The position numbers and the translations under genes were made by a program. 64,000 nt of DNA from NCBI RefSeq assembly GCF_014650595.1, contig NZ_BMVG01000003.1:310001-374000 (forward strand), in the 5' to 3' direction. Within the stretch, counting starts at the first letter, position 1. Each line of letters starts with the position of its first letter. The notes under the pieces are model-generated. The model saw only the letters and a list, made by a program, of their open reading frames with translations, was not told the DNA's origin and searched no databases. This document shows, piece after piece, positions 32,588 through 41,683 of the stretch. The DNA comes from Streptomyces alanosinicus (GTDB lineage Bacteria > Actinomycetota > Actinomycetes > Streptomycetales > Streptomycetaceae).

Positions 32588-33043
32588 ATGGCCCTGTGGG
32601 ACCGCATCAAGGAGTCGGCGTCGCAGATGCAGACCCAGCTGGAGGCGAAGAAGAACGACCTGAAGAGCGGCGCGTTCCGCGACGCGAGCATGGCGATGTG
32701 CGCGCTCGTGGCCGCGGCGGACGGGACCGTCGACCCGTCCGAGCGGCAGCGGGTGGCCCAGCTCATCGCGACGAACGAGGTGCTGCAGAACTTCCCGGCG
32801 GACGACCTCAGGCGCCGCTTCGAGGAGAATCTGAACAAGCTGACGACCGACTTCGCCTTCGGCAAGGTGAGTGTGCTGCAGGAGATCGCCAAGGCCAAGA
32901 AGAAGCCGGCCGAGGCGCGGGCCGTGGTCCAGATCGGCATCGTGATCGGCGGTGCGGACGGCGACTTCGACAAGACGGAGCAGGCCGTGGTCCGCGAGGC
33001 GTGCTACACGCTGGACCTGCCGCCGCACGAGTTCGACCTCTGA
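32588..33043 (+). CDS. TerB-family tellurite resistance protein
   Basis: A 151-residue TerB-domain protein, cytoplasmic and helical. It begins MALWDRIKESASQMQTQL and shows FRDASMAMCALVAAADGTVDPSERQRV and VIGGADGDFDKTEQAVVREAC, the two pseudo-symmetric halves of the fold; the paired Asp-rich loops (AADGTVDPSE and GADGDFDKTE) are potential metal-binding sites. It probably belongs to the TerB stress family (tellurite, phage and membrane stress), but no TerC/TerD genes are near. ATG 32588 follows GAGGAG. It is divergent from arsR and in line with the AsnC gene 42 bp downstream. Confidence 0.9.
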   Translation: MALWDRIKESASQMQTQLEAKKNDLKSGAFRDASMAMCALVAAADGTVDPSERQRVAQLIATNEVLQNFPADDLRRRFEENLNKLTTDFAFGKVSVLQEIAKAKKKPAEARAVVQIGIVIGGADGDFDKTEQAVVREACYTLDLPPHEFDL

Positions 33044-33085
33044 GCCGACGGACCCATCGGTGCCGTACCGCGCGAGGATGGGGGC

Positions 33086-34135
33086 ATGCTCGACGATCTC
33101 GACCGTGCCCTCATCCATGCCCTGCACCTGGACGGCCGGGCGCCGTTCAGCAGGATCGCCGAGGTGCTCGGGGTCTCGGCGCAGACCGTCGCCCGGCGAT
33201 ATCGCCGGCTGCGTACGGAGGCCGGGCTGCGCGTGGTGGGCCTCACCGCCCCGGACCGGACGGGCCGCGCGCAGTGGCTGGTCCGGCTGACGGCGACGGC
33301 GCGTTCGGCGCAGGACATCGCCGGCGCGCTGGTGCGGCGGCCGGACACGTCCTGGGTGAAGCTGACGTCCGGGGGCACGGAGATCACGGCAGTGATCCAC
33401 GCCCCGGCCGAGGACGCCTCCCCCGGCTCCCTCCTGCTGCGCGACATCCCGCGCACCGGCGGCATCACCGCCGTCTCCGCGCACTGCCTGCTCCACACCT
33501 ATCTGGGCGGCCCCGCCGGCTGGCGGGGCCGCACCGAGGCCCTCGACGAGAGGCAGCAGCGGGCGCTGGAGTACCGGACGCCCGCGGCCGGGGCGGGGGA
33601 CGGGGAGCCGCCCGGCCCGTCCGCGCCCTCCGGCCCGGAGTACGTCCATGACACCGACGGGATACGGCAACCGGGCCGGGAGGACGCCGAGCTGCTCGCC
33701 GTGCTGGCGCGGGACGGCCGGGCCGGACAGGGGGAGCTGGCCGACGCGACCGGCTGGTCGCCCACGACCGTGGCCCGGCGGCTGGCCGAACTGCGCGCGA
33801 CGGGCGCGCTGTTCTTCGACGTGGAGGTGGACGCGGCGCTCTTCGGCGTCCGGACTCAGGCCCTGCTGTGGCTGTCGGTGCGCCCCGCGGACCTGGAGCG
33901 GGTCGCGCTCGCCCTGGCCGGCCATGACGAGCTGGCCTTCGTGGCCGCGACGACGGGCCGCACCAACCTGGTGGCGCAGGCCCTGTGCCGCGACCCGGCC
34001 GATCTGCACCGGTACCTCACCCGACGGCTGGGTGCGCTGCGGGAGATCGACGCGCTGGAGACGAGCCCGGTGCTGCGCACGCTGAAGGCGGGGAGTCCGG
34101 CGGGGGTGTTCAGGCCGCGCACGCTCCTCCCCTAG
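33086..34135 (+). CDS. Double-module Lrp/AsnC-family regulator
   Basis: A 349-residue regulator built of two Lrp/AsnC-like halves. The first helix-turn-helix is LDDLDRALIHALHLDGRAPFSRIAEVLGVSAQTVARRYRRL, followed by an effector-like domain. A Pro/Gly linker (about 165-190) follows, then a second helix-turn-helix (EDAELLAVLARDGRAGQGELADATGWSPTTVARRLAEL) and a second ligand domain. Typical Lrp proteins have one copy (about 150 residues), so this is the tandem form known from actinobacteria. Its target may be the MFS gene that converges on it (34197-35585), but no operator was identified. The stop codon TAG is embedded in a palindrome at 34131-34151. Confidence 0.88.
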   Translation: MLDDLDRALIHALHLDGRAPFSRIAEVLGVSAQTVARRYRRLRTEAGLRVVGLTAPDRTGRAQWLVRLTATARSAQDIAGALVRRPDTSWVKLTSGGTEITAVIHAPAEDASPGSLLLRDIPRTGGITAVSAHCLLHTYLGGPAGWRGRTEALDERQQRALEYRTPAAGAGDGEPPGPSAPSGPEYVHDTDGIRQPGREDAELLAVLARDGRAGQGELADATGWSPTTVARRLAELRATGALFFDVEVDAALFGVRTQALLWLSVRPADLERVALALAGHDELAFVAATTGRTNLVAQALCRDPADLHRYLTRRLGALREIDALETSPVLRTLKAGSPAGVFRPRTLLP

Positions 34136-34151
34136 GGCGCAACACCCTAGG
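34131..34151. repeat. Short palindrome, possible remnant of the 5965-6189 element
   Basis: CCTAGGGCGCAACACCCTAG(G) is a 21-bp near-palindrome bounded by CCTAGG-like ends. Its left part CCTAGGGCG equals the left end of the MITE at 5963, and its right part CGCAACAC-CCTAGG equals the right end with two bases missing. Like the MITE it begins at the TAG stop codon of the upstream gene. It could be a deleted element, or only a weak terminator hairpin. Confidence 0.45.
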
Positions 34152-34196
34152 CCGTTGAAGCCGTACGCCCACCCGGCGCAAAGAGCGCGCCGCCGC

Positions 34197-35585
34197 TTAC
34201 GGCCTCTCCTCCGCCCCCACTCTCCTGCTCGCCGCCCACGCCACCGTCAGCAGGGCCGCCGCCGCCCAGCAGGCGGTCTGCGGTGTGTGCCCTCCCGTGC
34301 CGGACAGGTACACGCTGCCGAGTGTCGCCACCCCCAGCGTGGCCCCCAGTTGCTGGACGGCGTTGAGGGCGCCGGCCGCCGAGCCGGTCTCGTGCGGGCG
34401 CAGGGGATGCAGGGCGAGGGTGAAGAAGGCGGGGGTGAACAGGCCGGCACCGAGGCCGACGAGGGCGAGGGCGGGCAGCAGCGCGAGCGGGTAGTGGCCC
34501 GGCGCGGTCGTCCGGTAGGCGGCCACGGCGGCGAGCAGTCCGGCCAGCAGCGTCCCGAGCCCGCACGGCATGACCCGGCGCCCGTACCGCCGCACCAGCC
34601 GCGAGCCCGCCCACCAGGACGCCAGGGCGAGCCCCGCGGACCAGGGCAGCAGACTCAGTCCGGCCGCCAACACCCCTGTTCCCGCGTCGAGTTGTAGCTG
34701 GAGGACGACCACGACGGTCAGTCCGTTGGTGACCGCGAAGAACGCCGTGGAGGTCACGAGAGCGGCGGGGAAGCCGCGCCGCGTGAACAGGCTGCGCTCG
34801 AGCAGAGGGCGGGCCGTACGGCGCTGCCGGCGGGCGAAGCCGGCCAGCACGAACAGCCCGGCGAGCAGCGACAGCCAGTCGCGCAGCGGGAGTTGGCGCA
34901 GATCGCCGCCGATCAGCGGAAGCACCAGCAGCCCGGTGCCGAGTGCGGCCAGCGCGGTGCCGGGCCAGTCGAGGGCCGGGCGGTGCGGGGCGCGGTCCTC
35001 CGGCAGGTTCCGGGCGAGGGCCAGCACCACCACGGCCACCGGCACGTTCACCAGGAACGCGGACCGCCAGGACGAGCCGAACAGGTCGGCGTGGGTCAGC
35101 ACACCGCCGACGACGGGTCCGCAGACGGCGGCGAGGCCCATCACCGGCCCGATGCTGCCGAGCGCCTTCGCCGTCTCCTCGCCCTTGAACATCGCCTTGA
35201 TCAGCCCGATGGTCTGCGGAACGATCAGGGCGGCCGCGGCGCCCTGCACGGCCCGGAAGGCGATGAGCGGGCCCGGTGCCGGGGCGAGGGCACAGGCCAC
35301 CGAGGCCGCCGTGAACACCGTGACGCCGAGGAGGAACATCCGGCGCCGGCCCGCGATGTCCCCGAGCCGCCCGCCGGTGATCAGCAGCACGGCGAACGGC
35401 AGGGTGTAGGCGGCGGCGAACCACTGGATGTCACCGACCGGCCCGCCCAGGTCGGCGTGGACGGCCGGCGCGGCCACCTGGACGACGGTCGCGTCCAGCA
35501 GGTTCATCGCCTCGCCGAGCAGCAGGGCGGCCAGTGCGGGCCAACGCCCGCGGTGGGCGGCGACAGCCGTGGGGTGCGTGGTCAT
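34197..35585 (-). CDS. MFS multidrug exporter (DHA2/EmrB-like)
   Basis: A 462-residue major facilitator transporter, probably a drug/H+ antiporter. Conserved parts are LLLGEAMNLLDATVVQVAAPAV (helix 1 with the DHA2-type motif Leu-Asp-x-Thr-Val-Val), TGGRLGDIAGRRRMFLLGV (motif A), RAVQGAAAALIVPQTIGLI (motif B) and GPVMGLAAVCGPVVGGVL (motif C, the antiporter signature). About 13-14 hydrophobic helices are visible. ATG 35585 is chosen; the frame is open upstream without conserved residues. Substrates are unknown. No TetR regulator is adjacent; the Lrp/AsnC protein at 33086 is convergent. Confidence 0.9.
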   Translation of the reverse strand: MTTHPTAVAAHRGRWPALAALLLGEAMNLLDATVVQVAAPAVHADLGGPVGDIQWFAAAYTLPFAVLLITGGRLGDIAGRRRMFLLGVTVFTAASVACALAPAPGPLIAFRAVQGAAAALIVPQTIGLIKAMFKGEETAKALGSIGPVMGLAAVCGPVVGGVLTHADLFGSSWRSAFLVNVPVAVVVLALARNLPEDRAPHRPALDWPGTALAALGTGLLVLPLIGGDLRQLPLRDWLSLLAGLFVLAGFARRQRRTARPLLERSLFTRRGFPAALVTSTAFFAVTNGLTVVVVLQLQLDAGTGVLAAGLSLLPWSAGLALASWWAGSRLVRRYGRRVMPCGLGTLLAGLLAAVAAYRTTAPGHYPLALLPALALVGLGAGLFTPAFFTLALHPLRPHETGSAAGALNAVQQLGATLGVATLGSVYLSGTGGHTPQTACWAAAALLTVAWAASRRVGAEERP

Positions 35586-35736
35586 GGAGTCCCTCTCGAC
35601 GCTTGCCACGGGACCGGAAGCGGCCCCGGGCCAGCGTGCGAGGACAGGACGGACCGACTCCACCAGGAGCGGTGCACCTGAGGATTTCTTCCACCACCAC
35701 GGCTGTCGGTGCGGAAATCTCACATGGCAGCGGGCG

Positions 35737-36699
35737 TCAGACGAGGCCCGCGGACTTCAGCCAGGTCTTGGCGACGTCCAGCGGGTCCTTGCTCTGGGCC
35801 TGCACCTGGGTGTCGAGGCTCAGCAGGGTCGCGGTGTCGAGCTTGGCCGAGACCGCGTCGAGCGCGTCGACGCCCTTCTGCGGCAGGGCGTTCTTGTGGA
35901 CGAGCGGCTGGACGTTCTCGAAGCCGAAGAGGTTCTGCGGGTCCTGCAGCACGACGAACTTCTGCGTGGAGATGGTCGGTTCCGTGGTGAAGATGTCCGC
36001 GACCTGCACGGCGTCCTTCTTCAGCGCCGCCTGGGTGAGCGGGCCGCCCGCGTCCAGCGCCCGGAACGACTTGAACTGAAGGCCGTAGACCGACTTCAGG
36101 CCCTCCAAGCCCTGCTGCCGGGTCTGGAACTCCGGTGAGCCGCCGATGACGAGGTCCTTCGCGATGTCCTTCAGATCGGCGATGGAGGACTTCTCGGTCA
36201 GGTGGTACTTCTTCGCGGTGGCCGCGTTGACCGTGACCGAGTCCTTGGACTGCGCCGCCGCCGGCTTGAGCAGGGTCAGCTTGGAGTCCAGCTTGGCCTC
36301 GATGGCCGTCGTGGTGGCCTCGGGCGTCTTCGGCTTCGCCTTCTGGTCGAGGTAGGCCAGCAGCGCCCCGTTGTACTCGGGCAGCACCTTGATGGAGCCG
36401 TTCTTGATCAGCCCGTAGGTGGTCTCGCGGCTGCCGATGTTCGGCTTGTAGGTGACCTTGATCCCCTTGGCCTTGAGGGCCTCGCCGTAGATGTCGGCGA
36501 GCAGGGTGCTCTCGGGGAAGTTGTTGGATCCGACGACGACGGTGCCGTCCGCGGCCTTGCCGTCGTCCGTCAGGGGGTTGCCCGACGAATCGCCCTTGGA
36601 GGAACAGCCCGCCAGCAGAGCCGTGGCCGCCGCGAGGGCGACCACCGCCGCGCCTCGGTTTCTCCGGATGGACCTGCTGATGCGGTTGGTGGAAGTCAC
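35737..36699 (-). CDS. Osmoprotectant (glycine betaine/choline) ABC substrate-binding lipoprotein
   Basis: Secreted lipoprotein of 320 residues, OpuAC/ProX family. A basic N-terminus leads to AATALLAGCSS, a lipobox with Cys near residue 31. The binding domain begins VVVGSNNFPESTLLADIYGEALKAKGIKVTY and includes VLPEYNGALLAYLD and ADIFTTEPTIS, typical for ligand binding to quaternary amines. The start is GTG 36699. It would serve the ATPase and two permeases at 41015-43472, which have the same orientation, but a conservon on the other strand lies between them. It is probably transcribed from its own promoter in 36700-36937. Confidence 0.92.
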   Translation of the reverse strand: MTSTNRISRSIRRNRGAAVVALAAATALLAGCSSKGDSSGNPLTDDGKAADGTVVVGSNNFPESTLLADIYGEALKAKGIKVTYKPNIGSRETTYGLIKNGSIKVLPEYNGALLAYLDQKAKPKTPEATTTAIEAKLDSKLTLLKPAAAQSKDSVTVNAATAKKYHLTEKSSIADLKDIAKDLVIGGSPEFQTRQQGLEGLKSVYGLQFKSFRALDAGGPLTQAALKKDAVQVADIFTTEPTISTQKFVVLQDPQNLFGFENVQPLVHKNALPQKGVDALDAVSAKLDTATLLSLDTQVQAQSKDPLDVAKTWLKSAGLV

Positions 36700-36937
36700 C
36701 CACTGATCCAATCCAGCCAGTTCTCCACCAGTCAAGGGCCACGGATCACCGATTGGCTTCGATCTGCGATCAGTTGTGCACGGACAGCGCTCGCTTCGTA
36801 ACTGATTCTTGATGAAAGGCACGCCGACCGGACTCCCAGGAGCACGTAATCTCAGGGTCGTTGAGATCGGCCACAGGGGCCTCCAGGGTCCGCGGGGTGA
36901 CGACCGCCCCACCAGACACACCCCCGAAGGAGGCCCG

Positions 36938-39544
36938 GTGTCCACGAAGCAGGTGGACGCGCCCGCCCGGCATGATCCGGCACGGGGCGGCGCGGGGGGT
37001 TTCGCCGACCGCTGGCCCTTCAGACGCAAGCTCAACCTGCTGGTCGGCATCCCCCTGGCGGTCATCGCCGCCCTGCTGTCCTACCTGTTCACCGACCAGG
37101 TCCAGGCGGCGAACGGCGCCGCCTCGGCGGCCCGGCTGGTCCGCGACAGCGCGCAGGTGGCGCGGCTGGTGGACCGGGTCGAGGCCGAACACCAGCAGGC
37201 CATCCTGCTCTCGGCGCGCCACGAGTCCGGTTCCGCCGGGCCCTCGGTGTCCGCCTACCGCGCGGCACAGCGGGCGGTCGACGACCAGATGACGAAGGTG
37301 CGCGCGGCCTTCGGCGACCGGCTGCCGGACCGCGAGGCCCAGGCGCTGCGCGAGGTGGCGGGCCTGTCCAGCCTGCGCACCACGGTCGAGCAGGCGTATC
37401 TGCCGGCCGACGCCATCGACCCCGCCTACACGAGCGCCGCCGGGCGGCTGATCGACGGCCTCGGCCTGGACCGCGACGCGGACCTGGCGGCCACGTTCAC
37501 CGGCAATCTGCTGGACTCACTGCTGCGCGCGGACGCCGCCCACGGCGCCTTCGAGACCAATGTGTTCGCCGCGACCACGGGCGACACCAACGCGCTGATC
37601 GAGTTCACCAACGCGGTCGGCGCCTATGACCAGTACACCCACCAGGCCGACCGGTTCACCCGGTTCGCCGCCGAGGCGCAGGCCGAGCTGCTCGACGGCA
37701 TCGAGCACAGCGCGGCGCAGCGCCGCATCGCTGATTCCTACGCCGAGCTGCAGGTCGACGCGGGTCAGCTGCAGGCGGACACGCCGGCCGAGATCCAGCG
37801 CGCGGTCCGGGGCGCGCTGGACGACTATCCCGACTATCCCGCACAGGCCACGGCCCGCCTCGCGATCACCACCGCGCTGATCGGGCAGATCGCCGACCGC
37901 GCCGACGCCGCCGCCGGCTCCGCGCGAACGCGGGCCGCGCTGTTGCTGAGCGCCGCGCTGCTCGCGTTCGCACTGTGGATCGCGTTCGCGGTGCTGGTAC
38001 GGCGCTCGGTGATCCGGCCCGTACAGGCGCTCACCGGAGCCGCGCGGGAGGTCGCCGAGGTGGCGGGCCGCGAGCTGGCCCGGGTGGCCGACGACGACGC
38101 CGAGGACGACGGGCCGCCCCGGCTGCGGGACATGCCGGTCACGGCGCGCGACGAGATCGGCGACCTGGCGGGGGCGTTCAACCGGGTGCAGACCACCGCC
38201 GCCGCGCTGGTGGAACGCCAGGTGCTCAGCCGGCGCAACACCGCCGAGATGTTCGGCAACGTGGGCCGCCGCGTCAGCAATCTGACGACACGTCAACTTG
38301 CTCTGATCGACGCCGTGGAGCGCGGCGAGACGGATCCGGCCCTGCTGGAACGCCTCTACTCCATCGACCACATCGCCGTACGACTGCGCCGCAACGCCGA
38401 CAGCCTGATGCTGCTGGCCGGGATCCGCGAGACGGTCCTGGACGCGGGGCCGACGGCGCTGTCCACCGTGGTCCGGGCCGCGCTCGGGCAGATCGAGGGC
38501 TATCGGCGGGTACGGCTGTATGCCGCGTCGGACGCCATGGTCGAGCCCGACATCATCGGCGACCTGACCCTGATGACGGCCGAACTGCTGGAGAACGCGG
38601 TGTCGTTCTCGCCCGAGAGCAGCCCCGTGGAGGTGACCGTCCGCTCCGGGGCGCAGGGCGCGCATGTGGTGATCACCGACCATGGGCTCGGGATGAGCGC
38701 CGAGCGGCTCGCCGAGGAGAACGCCCGGCTGATCCGCCGTGAACGGCTGGACCTGGTGCCGACGAAGGTGCTCGGCCTGTTCGTGGTGGGCGCGCTGGCC
38801 CGCCGCTGGGCGATCGGGGTCGAGCTGACCCGTACCCCGGGCGGCGGTGTCACGGCGGAGGTGACCCTGCCGGCCTCGCTGCTGCCGGCCACGAGCCCGG
38901 TGGCCGGTACGCCGCTCACGGTGACGCCACCGGACACCACGGCGGTGTCGGGGCCGACGCCGGCGGACAGCGAGCCGGATCCGGACCCGGCGGCGGACAC
39001 CGCCCCGGTGACGCCCCCTGCCCCCGCGGCCCGCGCCACGGCCACGGCCACGCCGACCGTCCCGGTCACGCCCGAAACAGCGGACACGGCACCGGAGCCG
39101 GCGGGCACCGCCCCCGCGCCCGCCGGCACCACCGGGCCCGCCCGCACGCTGCCCCGCCGCGTCCCCCGCCGCGCGGCCGAGCCCGGCACCGGACAGGCCG
39201 ACGCCACCGGCCCCGGCGCTCCCGCCCCTTCGGACGCCGGCTCCGCCCGTCCGCTGCGCCGTCGGGTGCGGGGGGCCTCGCTGCCCGCCACCGCGGGTGC
39301 CGCGCAGGCCGTGCCGGCGGCCGCCCGCACCCGGGACGCGGAGGCCGAGCGCCGGGCGCTGGAGGAGTTCGAGGCGGCCGTGGCCCGGGCCCACCGGGAC
39401 TGCGACACCGGGGAGTTCGCCCGCCCCGGGGACCCCGCCGGAGCGCCACCGCGTGTCCTGCCCCGCCCCACGGGCCCGACCGGCCCGTCGTACGACCCGA
39501 ACCACCTTCCGGAAGGAGCCGAGAGTGAGCACGTCGACAGGTGA
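36938..39544 (+). CDS. cvnA: Conservon sensor histidine kinase-like protein CvnA
   Basis: Large membrane sensor kinase of the conservon type, 868 residues. The GTG at 36938 follows GAAGGAGG. A short cytoplasmic start is followed by TM1 (NLLVGIPLAVIAALLSYLF, about 33-52), an all-helical external nitrate-sensor-like domain (about 55-330), TM2 (LLLSAALLAFALWIAFAVLV, 333-355), a HAMP region, a dimerisation segment ending SIDHIAVRLRRNADSLMLLAG with a candidate His, and a HATPase domain (TAELLENAVSFSPESSP, DHGLGM; about 545-640). The last 220 residues are Pro/Ala/Thr-rich and disordered. With CvnB-D it should form a G-protein-like membrane complex. The cvnB start overlaps its end by 20 bp. Confidence 0.9.
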   Translation: MSTKQVDAPARHDPARGGAGGFADRWPFRRKLNLLVGIPLAVIAALLSYLFTDQVQAANGAASAARLVRDSAQVARLVDRVEAEHQQAILLSARHESGSAGPSVSAYRAAQRAVDDQMTKVRAAFGDRLPDREAQALREVAGLSSLRTTVEQAYLPADAIDPAYTSAAGRLIDGLGLDRDADLAATFTGNLLDSLLRADAAHGAFETNVFAATTGDTNALIEFTNAVGAYDQYTHQADRFTRFAAEAQAELLDGIEHSAAQRRIADSYAELQVDAGQLQADTPAEIQRAVRGALDDYPDYPAQATARLAITTALIGQIADRADAAAGSARTRAALLLSAALLAFALWIAFAVLVRRSVIRPVQALTGAAREVAEVAGRELARVADDDAEDDGPPRLRDMPVTARDEIGDLAGAFNRVQTTAAALVERQVLSRRNTAEMFGNVGRRVSNLTTRQLALIDAVERGETDPALLERLYSIDHIAVRLRRNADSLMLLAGIRETVLDAGPTALSTVVRAALGQIEGYRRVRLYAASDAMVEPDIIGDLTLMTAELLENAVSFSPESSPVEVTVRSGAQGAHVVITDHGLGMSAERLAEENARLIRRERLDLVPTKVLGLFVVGALARRWAIGVELTRTPGGGVTAEVTLPASLLPATSPVAGTPLTVTPPDTTAVSGPTPADSEPDPDPAADTAPVTPPAPAARATATATPTVPVTPETADTAPEPAGTAPAPAGTTGPARTLPRRVPRRAAEPGTGQADATGPGAPAPSDAGSARPLRRRVRGASLPATAGAAQAVPAAARTRDAEAERRALEEFEAAVARAHRDCDTGEFARPGDPAGAPPRVLPRPTGPTGPSYDPNHLPEGAESEHVDR

Positions 39545-40001
39545 CACCCCGACGGGCGGCACCGCGCCGGCCGATCTGCAGGCCGCCGCGGCCGACTTCA
39601 CCTGGCTGCTGAATCGTTTCGCGACCGAGACCGCGGGCGTCGTCGACGCGATCGCCGTGTCCTCCGACGGCCTGCTGATCGCGGTGTCGGAGCTGCGCGA
39701 GAGCACCGGCTCCGAGCGGCTCGCGGCCATCGTCTCGGGCATCACCAGCCTGGCCGCGGGCGCCTCCGGCAACTACGGCCTGGGCGGCCTCAACAAGGTC
39801 ATCATCGATCTGGAAGGCGGCCATGTGATCGTCTCCGCGATCGGCAGCGGCGCCGTGCTCGGTGTCGTCACCGGCAAGGAGGCCAAGCTCGGCAACATCG
39901 CCTACGAGATGACCCTGTTCGCCAACCGCGCCGGTGCCGCGCTCAGCCCGCAGCTGGTGCTGGAGCTGAAGAACAGCGTCGGCGCCGCGTCGGCCCGCTG
40001 A
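39525..40001 (+). CDS. cvnB: Conservon roadblock/LC7 protein CvnB
   Basis: A 158-residue roadblock/LC7 (MglB-like) protein that, by analogy, modulates the partner GTPase CvnD. Core features are AADFTWLLNRFATETAGVVDAIAVSSDGLLIAVS, SGITSLAAGASGNYGLGGLNKVIIDLEGGHVIVSAIGSGAVLGVV and GNIAYEMTLFANRAG. The GTG at 39525, after GGAAGGAG, lies within cvnA by 20 bp, indicating translational coupling. The next gene, cvnC, starts 16 bp after its stop. Confidence 0.93.
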   Translation: MSTSTGDTPTGGTAPADLQAAAADFTWLLNRFATETAGVVDAIAVSSDGLLIAVSELRESTGSERLAAIVSGITSLAAGASGNYGLGGLNKVIIDLEGGHVIVSAIGSGAVLGVVTGKEAKLGNIAYEMTLFANRAGAALSPQLVLELKNSVGAASAR

Positions 40002-40017
40002 GGGAGCGTGGCGAGGC

Positions 40018-40428
40018 ATGGCGGACGGCATCGCGGGGCCGGACCCGGTCGGCCCCGCCCCCGCCGTACGGCCGTTCCTGGTCACCGCGGGCCGGGTCGC
40101 GGACGCGGGCGGCGGCCGGGCGCTGCCCCTGGAGACCCAGGTGGTGGCCACCGCCGCCGGGCTCGACGCGCTCGGCCGGCTCTCCTTCGAGCGGCACGAC
40201 ATCGTCGCCGCCTGCCGGCTGCCGCAGTCCCTGGCAGAACTCGCGGCCCGGCTGCGGCTGCATCTGAACGTGGTCCGTGTCCTGGCCGAGGACCTGCGCG
40301 AGGCCGGCCAGCTGGCGGTGCACGTGCCCGACGCCGAGGCCACCCATGACGTATCGGTCCTGCGCAGGCTCATCGATGGCCTCAGGGCCGTCCCCGACTC
40401 CCGAGGGGTATCGAGTGACACCGACTGA
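40018..40428 (+). CDS. cvnC: Conservon DUF742 protein CvnC
   Basis: A 136-residue DUF742 protein, the third conservon component, with a winged-helix-like fold. Recognisable parts are VRPFLVTAGRVADAGGGRALPLETQVVA, LSFERHDIVAACRLPQSLAELAARLRLHLNVVRVLAEDL and ending DVSVLRRLIDGL. ATG 40018 follows a purine-rich GAGGGAGCG. The cvnD start overlaps its end by 14 bp, so the four genes are one translationally linked operon. The precise role is not known; helix-turn-helix-like residues could bind protein rather than DNA. Confidence 0.92.
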   Translation: MADGIAGPDPVGPAPAVRPFLVTAGRVADAGGGRALPLETQVVATAAGLDALGRLSFERHDIVAACRLPQSLAELAARLRLHLNVVRVLAEDLREAGQLAVHVPDAEATHDVSVLRRLIDGLRAVPDSRGVSSDTD

Positions 40429-41011
40429 ACCGCTCGTCCGGGGCGGGGCCGCACCCACCGTACGGCCGCCGCTGCCGGTGAAGATGGTGATCGCGGGCGG
40501 CTTCGGGGTGGGCAAGACCACCGCGGTCGGCGCGATCTCGGAGATCGAGCCGCTGACCACGGAGGCGGCCGTCACCGAGGTCGCGGCCGGCGTGGACGAC
40601 CTCACGCACACCCCGCGCAAGACCACGACGACCGTCGCGATGGACTTCGGCTGTCTCACCGTCGACCCGACGCTGAAGCTGTATCTGTTCGGCACGCCCG
40701 GACAGGAGCGGTTCGGGTTCATGTGGGACGACATCGTGGAGGGCGCCCTCGGCGCGCTCGTCGTCGTCGACACCCGCCGGCTGGGCGACTGCTACCCGGC
40801 CGTCGACTACTTCGAGCACAGGGGCATCCCGTTCGCCGTCGCCGTCAACGCCTTCGACGGCACGGTGGAGCACACCCTGGAGGAGGTCCGCTGGGCGCTG
40901 GACGTCTCCGCCGGCGTGCCGGTGGTGGTCTTCGACGCCCGGGAGCGCGGCTCGGTGCGGGACGCCCTGCTCGTCGTACTGGAGCTTGCGCTGGCCCGCA
41001 CCGAACGGTAG
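40415..41011 (+). CDS. cvnD: Conservon GTPase CvnD
   Basis: A Ras-like GTPase of 198 residues, the fourth conservon component. The P-loop is VIAGGFGVGKTTAVGAI (about residues 27-43). A G2-type Thr-rich stretch KTTTTVAMDFG precedes the G3 motif FGTPGQERF, which has Gln and Glu as in Ras. The G4 motif is the variant NAFDG in place of NKxD. The start is the GTG at 40415, 4 bp after the CGAGGGG region and within cvnC. It would switch between GDP and GTP states under CvnB and the sensor CvnA. A fifth conservon gene (P450) is absent. It meets the oppositely oriented permease gene with only 3 bp between stops. Confidence 0.93.
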   Translation: MTPTEPLVRGGAAPTVRPPLPVKMVIAGGFGVGKTTAVGAISEIEPLTTEAAVTEVAAGVDDLTHTPRKTTTTVAMDFGCLTVDPTLKLYLFGTPGQERFGFMWDDIVEGALGALVVVDTRRLGDCYPAVDYFEHRGIPFAVAVNAFDGTVEHTLEEVRWALDVSAGVPVVVFDARERGSVRDALLVVLELALARTER

Positions 41012-41014
41012 CCC

Positions 41015-41683
41015 TCAGCCGCTGCGGCGCACCCCCGGGGAGACCGTGATCCGGGACAGTGCCCAGAAGATCACCAGGGTGGCGAGGGCGAGGCCGGCGA
41101 CCAGGGTGGCGCCGCCGACGACCTTCTCGTAGTTCTTCTGGTAGAGGCCGTCGATGATGTACCGGCCGAGGCCGCCGAGGCTGACGTAGGCCGCGATGGT
41201 GGCGGTGGAGACGATCTGGATGGCCGCCGTGCGCAGACCGCTCAGGACGAGCGGGAGCGCGACCGGCACCTCCACCTGGAACAGCACCCGTGCCTCGGGC
41301 ATGCCCATGCCCCGGGCGGCGTCCACCGGCGAGGGGTCCATGGAGCGGATCGCCTCGTAGGTGGTGACCAGGATCGGCGGTACGGCGAGCACGACCAGCG
41401 GGATCATCACCGGCAGCAGCCCGAAGCCGATCCAGATGAACATCAGGACGAGGAGACCGAAGCTCGGCAGGGCCCGGCCCGCGGTGGCGATCATCGCGAG
41501 GGCGTTGCCGCCGCGGCCGTAGTGCCCGGTGACCAGGCCGATGGGCAGCCCGATCAGGGCGGCGTACAGCAGTGCTTCCAGGGAGTAGGTGATGTGCTCG
41601 ACGAGCCGGGTGGGGATCCCGTCGTAGCCGTGCCAGTGGGCGCTGTCGCCGAAGAAGGCGTGCGCGAAGTTCAGGACGTTCAC
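41015..41683 (-). CDS. Osmoprotectant ABC transporter permease (second)
   Basis: Inner-membrane permease of the OpuCB/OpuCD group, 222 residues with about 5-6 helices. The helices SLEALLYAALIGLPIGLVTG, LIVFGLLV-like stretches and VLAVPPILVTTYEAI precede the EAA loop (DAARGMGMPEARVLFQVEVPVALPLVLSGLRTA), which docks on the ATPase. The GTG at 41683 overlaps the upstream permease stop by 4 bp (GTGA). It ends next to the conservon end, in opposite orientation. Together with the first permease it forms the transmembrane channel for a betaine-type solute. Confidence 0.92.
   Translation of the reverse strand: MNVLNFAHAFFGDSAHWHGYDGIPTRLVEHITYSLEALLYAALIGLPIGLVTGHYGRGGNALAMIATAGRALPSFGLLVLMFIWIGFGLLPVMIPLVVLAVPPILVTTYEAIRSMDPSPVDAARGMGMPEARVLFQVEVPVALPLVLSGLRTAAIQIVSTATIAAYVSLGGLGRYIIDGLYQKNYEKVVGGATLVAGLALATLVIFWALSRITVSPGVRRSG

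Noticed and set aside
37517..39772. 751-codon minus-strand open frame
   Set aside because: Shadow of the cvnA and cvnB genes, low-complexity Arg/Gly composition.
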